Positions 9,273 through 17,099 of a stretch of DNA of 64,000 nucleotides are shown here, piece by piece. Position numbers and translations under genes: made by a program. Source of the DNA: Salinispora cortesiana (GTDB lineage: Bacteria > Actinomycetota > Actinomycetes > Mycobacteriales > Micromonosporaceae); assembly GCF_000484695.1 (NCBI RefSeq), contig NZ_AXVR01000010.1, positions 43,317 through 107,316 on the forward strand, in the 5' to 3' direction. The notes under the pieces are model-generated. The model searched no databases. It had not been told where the DNA came from and was given only the letters and a program-made list of their open reading frames with translations. Position 1 is the stretch's first letter, and each line of letters opens with the position of its first letter.

Positions 9273-10235
9273 TCAGACCCCCAGCTCGGCTTCGTACACC
9301 CGACGCAGCCGACCACGCGCCCCGGGTGCCAGGCACAGGTGCCAGGCCTGCCCCTCGTCAACCACGTTGACCTCGCCCGCCCGCTGCCGGGCGAGGAGCA
9401 GTTCGGCGAGGATGTCCCGGGCTCCAAAACGGTCGAACCAGGTCATCTCCACGTCCGCCGCCCAGCCGACACAGTGCCCGCTGGGCAGCATCGCCGCGTA
9501 CCCGAGCCGTCGCAGCCGGTACTGGTGCTCCGCGCTCCGAACCAGGCTGGTCACCCAGAGCGGCGGGGTACCGGCGGGGGCATGGGCAGTGAACTCGCGG
9601 GCGATGTCGTTGAGTAGCGCCACCATCTCCCGGCGGGATCGGCGGAACAGCAGCCCGGCGGTGTGTGGAGCCGCGCAGGGGCGGATTCGGCGCCGCAGTG
9701 CCCGCATCCCGCGCTCGAAGAGCGTGGCCGGCTGTCCCTGGTAGCGGAAGCGCAGCAGGTCCCGGCGACGCAGCCACTCCAGGTCAATCAGGTCGGCGCT
9801 CTGGTTGACCTGCTCGTCGGTGCGGTAGGTGATCGCGTCGCACCACCACATGACATCGATGCGCGAGAGCAGGTAGATCCGGACCAGGGCGGTGAGGTCG
9901 GCCGCGGAACTACGCTCGCTCGGCTGGTAGCGAGCCATCTCCAACAGCAACGTCTCGCGCGCGCCGACCAGGCCCGGTGGAGTGGCATCCAGCACCGCGG
10001 CGATAGCCGGCTCGCGCAGCCGCTGGTCGATCAGCACCTGCCGGGCCACGGTGCTGGCGGACCCGGCGAGCGCACCCACCTCGACCAGCAGGTCGGCGAC
10101 GGCGGCTCGGTACGCGTCCAGGTCCGGCTCGCCAGTCGGAAGCCGACGGGACAGATCCACCGCCGCGCGCCGGGCCGGAGCAGCCGGGATGGATGGGCCG
10201 GGCTGCTGGCCCGGGCTTCGGCTGGGCAAACGCAT
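9273..10235 (-). CDS. LAS/M15-like (DUF5715-type) protein coupled to the amidotransferase
   Basis: Protein of 320 residues with no signal peptide or transmembrane segment. The C-terminal third has the zinc pattern of LAS peptidases (D-Ala-D-Ala carboxypeptidase type): SGHCVGWAADVE with His254 and Asp261, and AWHLCL with His299. The first 180 residues are helical and unassigned. The start at 10235 has a GAGAGGGGA site. It is the first gene of a two-gene operon with the asparagine synthetase-like gene. A peptide or cell-wall precursor substrate is an inference. It could also be a catalytically dead fold. Confidence 0.62.
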   Translation of the reverse strand: MRLPSRSPGQQPGPSIPAAPARRAAVDLSRRLPTGEPDLDAYRAAVADLLVEVGALAGSASTVARQVLIDQRLREPAIAAVLDATPPGLVGARETLLLEMARYQPSERSSAADLTALVRIYLLSRIDVMWWCDAITYRTDEQVNQSADLIDLEWLRRRDLLRFRYQGQPATLFERGMRALRRRIRPCAAPHTAGLLFRRSRREMVALLNDIAREFTAHAPAGTPPLWVTSLVRSAEHQYRLRRLGYAAMLPSGHCVGWAADVEMTWFDRFGARDILAELLLARQRAGEVNVVDEGQAWHLCLAPGARGRLRRVYEAELGV

Positions 10236-10524
10236 CGTCGGTCCCCTCTCCCGTCACCACACCACGGGGAACATCACTCTGCGTGAAATCGTAATCACCT
10301 TTTACGAGCAGAAGCTCGAATATTCCTCCTATTTCCCCGCTAAGAAGTCAAAGAGTGCGGCGGTTCGTTAACCGCCAGCATGTAGACAGCCCGCCAGGAA
10401 TCCGGCTGCTCCGCGGCCACGGCGCCTGAGTCGGCAACCACCGCCGCACGTGGTAGCACCGGCCGGCCACCGTGATGTGCCGGTCGGCGAAGCGGGCCCC
10501 GAGTCGTGATGAAAGGCTTGACGC
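10236..10524. other. Divergent promoter region, locally AT-rich
   Basis: No gene. The part from about 10281 to 10345 is far more AT-rich than its surroundings. It holds a small hairpin CGAGC-AGAA-GCTCG near 10305-10318. A second perfect 7-bp hairpin, GGCGGTT-CGTT-AACCGCC, lies at 10359-10376. The region must carry promoters for the amidotransferase operon (left) and the helicase (right). No convincing -35/-10 pair could be fixed by eye. Confidence 0.5.
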
Positions 10525-12264
10525 ATGAGCTCCGCACCCGTTAGGCCAGATCCAACTGCCGAACCGTCCACTGACGACGAGGCGACCGCCTTCGTCGACC
10601 TGGGCCTGCGCGACGAACTCCTCGCCGCGCTCGCCGCGCTCGGTTACGAGGAGCCGACGCCGATCCAGCGGGAGGCGATCCCTCCCCTGCTCGCCGGACG
10701 GGATCTACTCGGCCAGGCTGCCACGGGCACCGGCAAGACGGCCGCATTCGCCCTACCGTTGCTGCAACGAATGCCCGCCGACCGGTCAACCGCCGATCCG
10801 GTGGCGCTGGTGCTGGTACCCACCCGAGAGCTGGCGGTACAGGTCTCGGAGGCGTTCCATCGGTACGGCAAGGAACTCGGCACCCGGGTGCTGCCGATCT
10901 ACGGCGGCCAGCCGATCGGTCGGCAGTTGCGGGCCCTGGACGCCGGGGTGGACATCGTGGTGGCCACCCCCGGCCGAGCGCTCGACCACATCGCTCGTGG
11001 CACGCTCCGCCTGGGTAACGTCGGCACCGTCGTGCTGGACGAGGCCGACGAGATGCTGGACATGGGCTTCGCCGAGGATATCGAGGCGATCCTGGAACAC
11101 GCGCCGGAACAACGGCAGACCGTGCTGTTCTCGGCGACCATGCCGGCCCGCATCGACGGCATGGCCCGGGCATACCTGACCGACCCGATCCGCATCCTCA
11201 TCGCGCGGGAGAAGCCGGTAGCCGGCGAGGCGCCCCGGATACGGCAGAGCGCGTACCTGGTGTCCCGGGCGCACAAACCCGCCGCGCTGGGCCGGGTGCT
11301 GGACGTCGAGTCCCCCACCGCGGCGATCGTCTTCTGTCGCAGCCGGGAGGAGGTTGACCGGCTCACCGAGACGATGAACGGTCGCGGCTACCGGGCCGAG
11401 GCGCTGCACGGCGGGATGAGTCAGGAGCAGCGGGACCGGGTGATGGGTCGACTGCGCGCCGGCACCGCCGACCTGTTGGTCGCCACCGACGTGGCAGCGC
11501 GGGGCCTGGATGTCGAGCAGCTCAGCCACGTCGTCAACTACGACGTTCCCTCGGCTCCCGAGTCGTACGTGCACCGGATCGGCCGGGTGGGGCGAGCCGG
11601 CCGGGAGGGAGTGGCGATCACTCTCGCCGAGCCACGGGCACATCGGATGCTCAAAACCATCGAACGCGTCACCGGCCAACGGATCACCATCGACAAGATC
11701 CCCACCGTGGCGGACCTGCGTAATCGTCGCCTGGAACTCACCCAGGCCGCGCTGCGGGAGAGCCTGCTGGAAGACGACCTGGAGCCGTTCCGGGTGATCG
11801 TCGAGTCGCTGAGCGACGAGTTCGACCTGATGGAGGTGGCCCTCGCCGCGGTACGCCTGGCCCACGAGGCCACCCTGCCGGGCGCGCTGGAGGAGGAAGA
11901 GGAGATCCCGCAGATCGCGGTTCGCCCACCCCGAACCGGCCGACCCGGACACGAGGGCCGGGGGGAGCGCCGGCCGGGTCGACCCCGGAGCGCCGGCACC
12001 ACCCAGGTCTTCGTCGGGCTGGGTCGACGTGCCGGGGTCCGACCGCAGGATCTGGTCGGTGCGATCACCGGCGAGACCGGCATGAACGGGCGGGACATCG
12101 GCTCGATCGAGATCGCAGACCGCTTCTCGCTGGTGGAGGTGCCGGCAGGGCTGGCCGACGAGGTGATCTCGGGCCTGCGCGGCAGCACCATCAAAGGACG
12201 CCGGGCAACCGTTCGCCGCGACCGGGACACGGACGGGGGTGACCGCCGCCGACAGCACCGTTGA
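10525..12264 (+). CDS. deaD: DEAD-box ATP-dependent RNA helicase with DbpA-type RNA-binding domain
   Basis: Helicase of 579 residues. Domain 1 contains the Q-motif (PTPIQREAIP), ATGTGKT, PTRELAVQV, DEAD (VLDEADEMLDMGF) and SAT. Domain 2 has VATDVAARGLD and HRIGRVGRAGR. A charged linker is followed by a C-terminal RNA-recognition domain of the DbpA/CsdA kind (TQVFVGLGRRAGVRPQDLVG to about residue 570). Such proteins unwind rRNA or mRNA structure in ribosome assembly and in the cold. The ATG at 10525 is preceded by GAAAGG. It is monocistronic, ending at the hairpin at 12365. Confidence 0.94.
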   Translation: MSSAPVRPDPTAEPSTDDEATAFVDLGLRDELLAALAALGYEEPTPIQREAIPPLLAGRDLLGQAATGTGKTAAFALPLLQRMPADRSTADPVALVLVPTRELAVQVSEAFHRYGKELGTRVLPIYGGQPIGRQLRALDAGVDIVVATPGRALDHIARGTLRLGNVGTVVLDEADEMLDMGFAEDIEAILEHAPEQRQTVLFSATMPARIDGMARAYLTDPIRILIAREKPVAGEAPRIRQSAYLVSRAHKPAALGRVLDVESPTAAIVFCRSREEVDRLTETMNGRGYRAEALHGGMSQEQRDRVMGRLRAGTADLLVATDVAARGLDVEQLSHVVNYDVPSAPESYVHRIGRVGRAGREGVAITLAEPRAHRMLKTIERVTGQRITIDKIPTVADLRNRRLELTQAALRESLLEDDLEPFRVIVESLSDEFDLMEVALAAVRLAHEATLPGALEEEEEIPQIAVRPPRTGRPGHEGRGERRPGRPRSAGTTQVFVGLGRRAGVRPQDLVGAITGETGMNGRDIGSIEIADRFSLVEVPAGLADEVISGLRGSTIKGRRATVRRDRDTDGGDRRRQHR

Positions 12265-12364
12265 GCGGCAGGTCTTCGCCGACGCCCCGGCATTAGCACG
12301 GGCCCGCTTTTCTGGCCCTTGATGGCGGCGATCGGCTCCTCGCTACCGAGGGCTACCAAACTCC

Positions 12365-12406
12365 GGGCGCACCAGCCGGCCGACGATGGTCGGCACTGGT
12401 GCGCCC
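12365..12406. terminator. Extended hairpin between helicase gene and lsr2
   Basis: GGGCGCACCAG (12365-12375) pairs perfectly with CTGGTGCGCCC (12396-12406), and an inner CCGAC/GTCGG stem closes the loop GATG. The position, 100 bp after the helicase stop, fits a terminator. An RNA-based regulatory role for the lsr2 leader is less likely. Confidence 0.6.
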
Positions 12407-12501
12407 GAGGTGTTTCGGTTGCCACCGTGGCGATTCGGCACCAGATTTCACCTCACTCGAAATGAAGTCGACGCGTTTTGTTGCGAAAATGCCTGGGGAT
12501 A

Positions 12502-12516
12502 GGTCAAACTTTGACC
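12502..12516. promoter_or_regulatory. Palindrome GGTCAAACTTTGACC upstream of lsr2
   Basis: A perfect 7+1+7 palindrome 33 bp upstream of the lsr2 start codon. It is a good operator candidate for a dimeric regulator. The surrounding 12430-12515 stretch is AT-rich for this genome and may also be bound by Lsr2 itself. The regulator is unknown. Confidence 0.45.
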
Positions 12517-12548
12517 ACACCCCGCCCCCACACAGGGAGTAATCGGCC

Positions 12549-12887
12549 ATGGCAAGAAAAGTAATCACGGTTCTGACCGACGACCTCGACGGCGGAAAAG
12601 CCGATCGGACCGTCGAGTTCAGCCTGGACGGCGTGGCGTACACCATCGACGTGTCCGACGAGAATGCGGGCATCCTCCGGAAGACGCTGGATCCCTATCT
12701 GAGCGCCGGCCGCAGGATCGGCCGGGGCGGCATGGACACGTCGCGAGCGTTGCGACGGGGCACCAGCACCGGAATAGACCGGGAGCAGAACCGTGCGATC
12801 CGGGAATGGGCCGTGCAGAACGGCTACAAGATTTCGGAGCGCGGTCGCATCCCGGTGGAGGTCGTCGAGGCGTACAAGAAGCGCTGA
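12549..12887 (+). CDS. lsr2: Lsr2 nucleoid-associated protein
   Basis: Small basic protein of 112 residues, full length for Lsr2. The N-terminal dimerisation region begins [15 protein letters not shown] and includes [15 protein letters not shown]. The C-terminal DNA-binding domain has [18 protein letters not shown], including the RGR hook that enters the minor groove of AT-rich DNA. Lsr2 is the actinobacterial H-NS analogue and silences AT-rich, often transferred DNA and secondary-metabolite genes. The ATG at 12549 is preceded by GGGAG. It stands alone between two hairpins. Confidence 0.95.
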   Translation: MARKVITVLTDDLDGGKADRTVEFSLDGVAYTIDVSDENAGILRKTLDPYLSAGRRIGRGGMDTSRALRRGTSTGIDREQNRAIREWAVQNGYKISERGRIPVEVVEAYKKR

Positions 12888-12908
12888 GCGTCCGGGTACC
12901 CACCCGAC

Positions 12909-12938
12909 CGGGGCCGCGCCGATTCCGGCACGGCCCCG
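12909..12938 (+). terminator. lsr2 terminator hairpin
   Basis: A 13-bp stem with one C/A mismatch and loop ATTC starts 21 bp after the lsr2 stop. It is GC-rich and without a T-tract. Confidence 0.6.
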
Positions 12939-13771
12939 TCGCCGGTGACGTGCCCCGCAGTCCCCATCATGACCGTGGCGTCGCCCGACCGGGAGCGCCC
13001 CACCACCGACCAACAAAGCCCTCCTTCCGGGCCGGAAGCACCGGACCACCGACGAGCGCCCGGGTAGCCGAATTGATCCGGGCTCGCCAGCATTCGGCCG
13101 GGACCGAGTTTCGGGGGCCATACCAGTCCACGACTGGACTTGGCTGCGGTGGGTCCGGGCCAGTCAGTTACTCGCCCAACGATGGAGGCGGCAAGCCGAC
13201 TGTCCGCATCGACGATAGCGAGATCGTTGTTGATGATCGACAGTGATGCCACCCGTCCGACTCGATCGATGATGAGTGATATGCTCCAAATGCTGCACAA
13301 GCAGCAATCAACACCGAGAGCAAAGATGTCGACGGCCGGATCAGCCCCCCGGGCAGACCGAGCCTCCCGCCAGATCGGGGCCAAATCCCTCCTTCGTCGT
13401 CCCCCTCCGCATCACCCCCCGGGGTTTACCAGGTCACTGCCGGACCACGCGGGTTAGCGGTTTGCGGAAGGCAGCGCGGCAGGCCATTACGAGGCGGCCA
13501 ATAGCTCCGCCGCCGGCCGCCGAAGGAGCATTCGGCGGCACGACACGGCGGAGCCGGCCGAAGGCGCCGCGAACGGTCGGCGGTGTCGAGGAATCGACCG
13601 ATGCCGGTTGTTGCGCTGACCCACGCGGGCGGCAACGACGCGCCGTCGGCGAGTCGCACCGGCCTGGGTTTCGCCACTCTCACCCGCGGCTGGGCGGACG
13701 AGCCCGCCGGGCCAACCAACGACCACGGACAGCTGCGCTCCTTTGTTCGCCCACACCGTCCCTGCGACTCC
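12939..13771. other. Long gene-poor stretch
   Basis: About 830 bases in which no gene can be supported. Open frames exist on both strands (for example 12824-13384 minus and 13140-13457 plus), but their translations lack recognisable domains, have biased composition and lack good ribosome sites. The part from 13195 to 13320 is richer in A and T than its surroundings. The stretch leads into a decayed transporter gene, so it may be a graveyard of older insertions. Confidence 0.5.
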
Positions 13772-14160
13772 GTGAGGTCCACCCCAGAGCGCCCGCCTGC
13801 CCGCTGGGGCCTGCTCACGGATCGAGACTTCCGGCTGTTGTTCCTGGGGGGAGCCGGCCAGCAAGTTCGGCAGTAGCGTCACCACGGACGCCCTACCCCT
13901 GATCGGCGTCGTTGAGTTGCAGGTAAGCGCGCTCACCGTCGCTTTGCTCACCGCCTCGGTGTGGCTGACCTGGCTGGTGCTTGGCCTGCCGGTCGGGGTC
14001 TGGCTGGGGCAACTACCTCGCCGGACGGTCATGCTGGCTTGCAACGTCGGGTCGGCGGGGGCGTTCGCAGCATCCCCCTCGCGGCGGTGCTCGACGTGTT
14101 GACCGTCGCGCACTTGTTGGCGGTCGGACTACTTGCTGGGGTGGCGTCGGTGGACCATGA
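13772..14160 (+). pseudogene. MFS transporter remnant (N-terminal part, two frameshifts)
   Basis: Three frames in order read as one MFS_3/EntS-like N-terminus: ARWGLLTDRDFRLLFLG, then ASKFGSSVTTDALPLIGVV with ALTVALLTASVWLTWL and LPRRTVMLACNVGSAG, then IPLAAVLDVLTVAHLL. The first shift is explained by one extra G in the six-G run at 13848-13853. The second is a missing base near 14070. Homology stops near 14160, so the other eight or so helices are gone. The GTG at 13772 is a possible original start. It is a true pseudogene rather than one sequencing error. Confidence 0.75.
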
Positions 14161-14329
14161 TGCTCCTACTCGTGTCCTGTTCGGCGATCCTCGGCGCGAG
14201 CCCGTTTGCGTCGGCGAGTGGATCTGCCCACCTCCGCTGCGCCCAGCCAGCCGGGCCGCAGCGGCCGCACCGCCGGCGAGGTGGCCTACAGCCGCTGCGG
14301 TCGCGGGGACTGTGAAACCGCACCGCAGG

Positions 14330-15037
14330 TCAGCGCCACACCACCACCTCGTCCAGCGGCTTGCGGGAAATGTCGGGCACGGTCGCCCCCTCCGCCGGGT
14401 AGCCGACCGGAACGATCAGGTTTCCCCGCTCCTCAGCAGGCCGTTCCAACAACTCGTTGAGGAAACGCATCGGACTCGGGGTATGGGTCAGGGTGGCGAG
14501 GCCAGCCTGATGCAGCGCGGCGAGCAGTAGCCCGACCGCGATCCCCACCGACTCCTTGACGTAGTAGGGGCGTGGACTCTGGGGGCCGCGGTGGACCTCG
14601 AAGACGACGATCACCGCTGGGGCGGTCTCCAGGAACGGCTTGCTGGCGTCCGTTCCCAGCGGCGCCAGCGCCGACAACCACTCCTGCGGCGCGCGCTGCT
14701 CGTAGAACACCCGCTCTTCGGCCTCCGCGGCGATGCGCAGCCGCCGCTTGAGCTCCGGTTCGGTTACCACCACGAACCGCCACGGCTGCCGATTTGCGCC
14801 ACTCGGCGCCGAGGCCGCCGCCCGGAGGGCGTGCTTGAGCACCCCCTCCGGGACTGGCTTCTCGCTGAAGTCCCGCACGGTACGACGCCGGACCATCGCA
14901 TCGGCGAACCCACGTACCCGAGCCAGCGCCGCCGCGGGCGGCACGCCGTAGTCGGACAGTGGTCGGACGGCAGGGGGTTGCTCAGCACGGTTCGGCGACA
15001 TCCGGCCATTGTCGGCCTCCCGGGTGGCCGTGGCCAC
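14330..15037 (-). CDS. Nitroreductase-family FMN oxidoreductase
   Basis: Flavoprotein of up to 235 residues. The nitroreductase fold is seen in the FMN-binding RRRTVRDFSEKPVP segment, AASAPSGANRQPW and the C-terminal NLIVPVGYPAEGATVP. The arrangement resembles the iodotyrosine-deiodinase-like branch, but a substrate cannot be given. The GTG at 15037 has a ribosome site too close to it, and the ATG at 15001 has one too far, so the start is uncertain by 12 codons. It is divergent from the BtuF-like gene, with only 48 bp between the two starts. Confidence 0.85.
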   Translation of the reverse strand: MATATREADNGRMSPNRAEQPPAVRPLSDYGVPPAAALARVRGFADAMVRRRTVRDFSEKPVPEGVLKHALRAAASAPSGANRQPWRFVVVTEPELKRRLRIAAEAEERVFYEQRAPQEWLSALAPLGTDASKPFLETAPAVIVVFEVHRGPQSPRPYYVKESVGIAVGLLLAALHQAGLATLTHTPSPMRFLNELLERPAEERGNLIVPVGYPAEGATVPDISRKPLDEVVVWR

Positions 15038-15085
15038 TCCCGCAACGGCATGATCGACCTAACGGACCTACCGGAGGCGGAGCGG

Positions 15086-15817
15086 ATGCGGGTCGTATCA
15101 CTGGTGCCGTCGCTGACCGAGGCGGTGGCGTTGACGCTGCCCGGAGTGCTGGTCGGCGCCACCGACTGGTGTACCCACCCGGTGGGGCTGGAGGTGCCCC
15201 GGGTCGGCGGCAGCAAGTACCCGGACCTGGACCGGGTACGCGCGCTCCGGCCGGATCTGGTCCTGCTCAATGTCGAGGAGAACCGGCGCGAGGACGCGGA
15301 CGCCCTGGTGGCGGCGGGGGTTCCGGTGCGGGTCACCTACCCTCGTACCGTCGATGGGGCGCTCACCGAGCTGGCCGAGTTACTCACCGAGTTGGGTTCG
15401 CCAGGTGAGCCCGACTGGTTGGTAGCCGCCCGCCGCGCCTGGGCGGAGCTGCCCGAGGAGGGGCCGCCGCACCGCGCCGTGGTGCCGGTCTGGCGGCGCC
15501 CATGGGTGGTGCTGGGCCGGGACACCTTCGCCGGGGACGTGCTCCGCCGACTGGGGCTGACCAATCAATACGCCGGCCACGCCGAGCGGTATCCCCGGCC
15601 GTCCCTGAACGAGCTACGCGGCCAGGCTCCCGCGCTGGTCGTGTTGCCCGACGAGCCCTACCGTTTCACCATGGATGACGGGCCGGACGCATTCCCCGAG
15701 CTGCCGTGTGCCCTCGTCTCCGGTCGGCACCTGACGTGGTACGGCCCGTCCCTGGTGGAGGCACCCACCGTCCTGGCCGCGCAGCTGGCGGCGCCGGTCA
15801 CCTACCCGGCGGGGTGA
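15086..15817 (+). CDS. Cytoplasmic BtuF-like helical-backbone metal receptor
   Basis: Protein of 243 residues of the cobalamin/siderophore periplasmic-binding fold: MRVVSLVPSLTEAV, GATDWCTHP, LRPDLVLLNVEENRRED and WVVLGRDTFAGDVLRRLGL. It has no signal peptide or lipobox, unlike transport receptors, so it should be cytoplasmic. This subgroup exists in many bacteria with an unknown ligand, perhaps a corrinoid. The ATG at 15086 is chosen because GGAGG lies 8 bases upstream and family members begin here. An ATG at 15050 is also in frame. No ABC permease genes are nearby. Confidence 0.8.
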   Translation: MRVVSLVPSLTEAVALTLPGVLVGATDWCTHPVGLEVPRVGGSKYPDLDRVRALRPDLVLLNVEENRREDADALVAAGVPVRVTYPRTVDGALTELAELLTELGSPGEPDWLVAARRAWAELPEEGPPHRAVVPVWRRPWVVLGRDTFAGDVLRRLGLTNQYAGHAERYPRPSLNELRGQAPALVVLPDEPYRFTMDDGPDAFPELPCALVSGRHLTWYGPSLVEAPTVLAAQLAAPVTYPAG

Positions 15818-15930
15818 TCCACAGGCCCAAGGTCCCGTCCGACGGACCCGATTGACCCTGCCCACACACCTTGCCGCTGCGATCGAATTGAAGAGCCACA
15901 GACAGTGCGCGAGGCACCGGCAGGAAGGGC

Positions 15931-16494
15931 GTGGAGACGATGACCGCTACGACCAAGCGGAACGCCACCGAGACAACCAGCAACCTGAACCAGGTCGAAA
16001 CCGGGCAGGGGCGAGCCGCCCGTTACGTACTGGCTGGCACCCGCCTGGCGCTGGGCTGGATCTTCCTCTGGGCCTTTCTCGACAAGCTGTTCGGGCTGGG
16101 GCGGGCCACCGAGGCCGACAGCGCCTGGATCAACGGTGGCAGCCCAACGAACGGGTTCCTGAGCTTCGCTGCGACCGGCCCGTTCAAGGGCTTCTACAAC
16201 AGCATCGCGGGCGCGGCCTGGGCCGACTGGCTGTTCATGATCGGACTGGCGGCCATCGGCACCGCCCTGCTGCTCGGGATCGGCATCCGGGTCGCCGCCG
16301 CGACCGGCGGACTACTCATGGTCCTGATGTGGACGGCCGCCCTGCCGCCATCGAACAACCCGTTCATGGACGACCACCTGATCTACGCCGCGGTACTGGC
16401 GGTCATCGCCCTGCTCAACGCCGGTGACACCTGGGGTCTCGGTCGAGCCTGGGCCGGACTCCCGATCGTCCAGCGGATGCCCTGGCTCCGTTGA
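15931..16494 (+). CDS. DoxX/DoxD-like integral membrane protein
   Basis: Protein of up to 187 residues with four predicted membrane helices: YVLAGTRLALGWIFLWAFLD, WLFMIGLAAIGTALLLGIG, VAAATGGLLMVLMWTAAL and LIYAAVLAVIALLNAG. The pattern matches DoxX-type proteins, some of which pass electrons to quinones in sulfur compound oxidation; the role here is unknown. The start is GTG 15931 (AGGAAGG just upstream) or ATG 15940. It lies 113 bp after the BtuF-like gene and before the FKBP gene, without clear functional linkage. Confidence 0.75.
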   Translation: METMTATTKRNATETTSNLNQVETGQGRAARYVLAGTRLALGWIFLWAFLDKLFGLGRATEADSAWINGGSPTNGFLSFAATGPFKGFYNSIAGAAWADWLFMIGLAAIGTALLLGIGIRVAAATGGLLMVLMWTAALPPSNNPFMDDHLIYAAVLAVIALLNAGDTWGLGRAWAGLPIVQRMPWLR

Positions 16495-16634
16495 CGATCT
16501 CGGCACTCCGCTGGGCGGGCGTCACCAGTGGTGACGCCCGCCCAGCGCTTTGCCGCCCCCCAGGAGTTCGGCCACCCGCGCCGATCCGGCAGGATCGGGC
16601 AGGTCAGCCAGCACGACAAGGACAGGAGACGCTG

Positions 16635-17012
16635 GTGAACCAGGCAACGAAGCCCGAGGTGGGACCGATCGAGGGCGCCCCGCCGAGTGGCCTCCTCGTC
16701 GAGGAGATCACCGTCGGCGAGGGAGCGGAGGCGCAGGCCGGGCAGGTCGCCCGCGTCCACTACGTCGGCGTCGCCCACTCCACGGGCCGTGAGTTCGACG
16801 CGTCATGGAACCGTGGCGAGCCGCTCGAGTTCCCCCTCGGCGGCGGGCGGGTCATCGCCGGCTGGGACCAGGGTGTGGTCGGCATGCGGGTCGGCGGCCG
16901 ACGGCGACTGACCATTCCGCCGCACCTCGCCTACGGCGACCGCGGCGCTGGCGGCGTCATTCGGCCGGGCGAAACACTGATCTTCGTCGTTGACCTGGTC
17001 GGCCTCCGCTGA
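16635..17012 (+). CDS. FKBP-type peptidyl-prolyl cis-trans isomerase
   Basis: Single-domain FKBP of 125 residues without a signal peptide, so a cytoplasmic folding helper. The GTG at 16635 has AGGAG six bases upstream; an earlier in-frame ATG at 16491 overlaps the previous gene and lacks family sequence. Typical segments are ARVHYVGVAHSTGREFDASW, VIAGWDQGVVGMRVGGRRRLTIP, LAYGDRGAGGVIRPGETLIF and VVDLVGLR. These include the usual aromatic active-site residues. Confidence 0.93.
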   Translation: MNQATKPEVGPIEGAPPSGLLVEEITVGEGAEAQAGQVARVHYVGVAHSTGREFDASWNRGEPLEFPLGGGRVIAGWDQGVVGMRVGGRRRLTIPPHLAYGDRGAGGVIRPGETLIFVVDLVGLR

Positions 17013-17034
17013 GGAGGTCCGACCAGCCGGGCCC

Positions 17035-17068
17035 GGGCGTTCCCTCCGGCTCACCGGAGGGAACGCCC
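17035..17068. terminator. Bidirectional terminator, perfect 15-bp stem
   Basis: Arms at 17035-17049 and 17054-17068 are perfectly complementary, with loop CTCA. It sits between the convergent FKBP and L,D-transpeptidase genes and can serve both. Confidence 0.8.
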
Positions 17069-17099
17069 GTGGGTCCACTCGTCATGTCAGCGCTGGCGG

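Noticed and set aside
10786..12258. 490-codon minus-strand frame opposite the helicase gene
   Set aside because: It mirrors the helicase codons, with biased composition rich in Arg, Gly and His and no recognisable domain.
12824..13384. 186-codon minus-strand frame across the lsr2 3' end and the gene-poor stretch
   Set aside because: No family similarity and no good ribosome site, and it overlaps lsr2.
12939..13771. tRNA or small-RNA gene in the gene-poor stretch
   Set aside because: No T-loop-like GGTTCGANTCC with matching acceptor stem was found, and the hairpins seen are explained as terminators.
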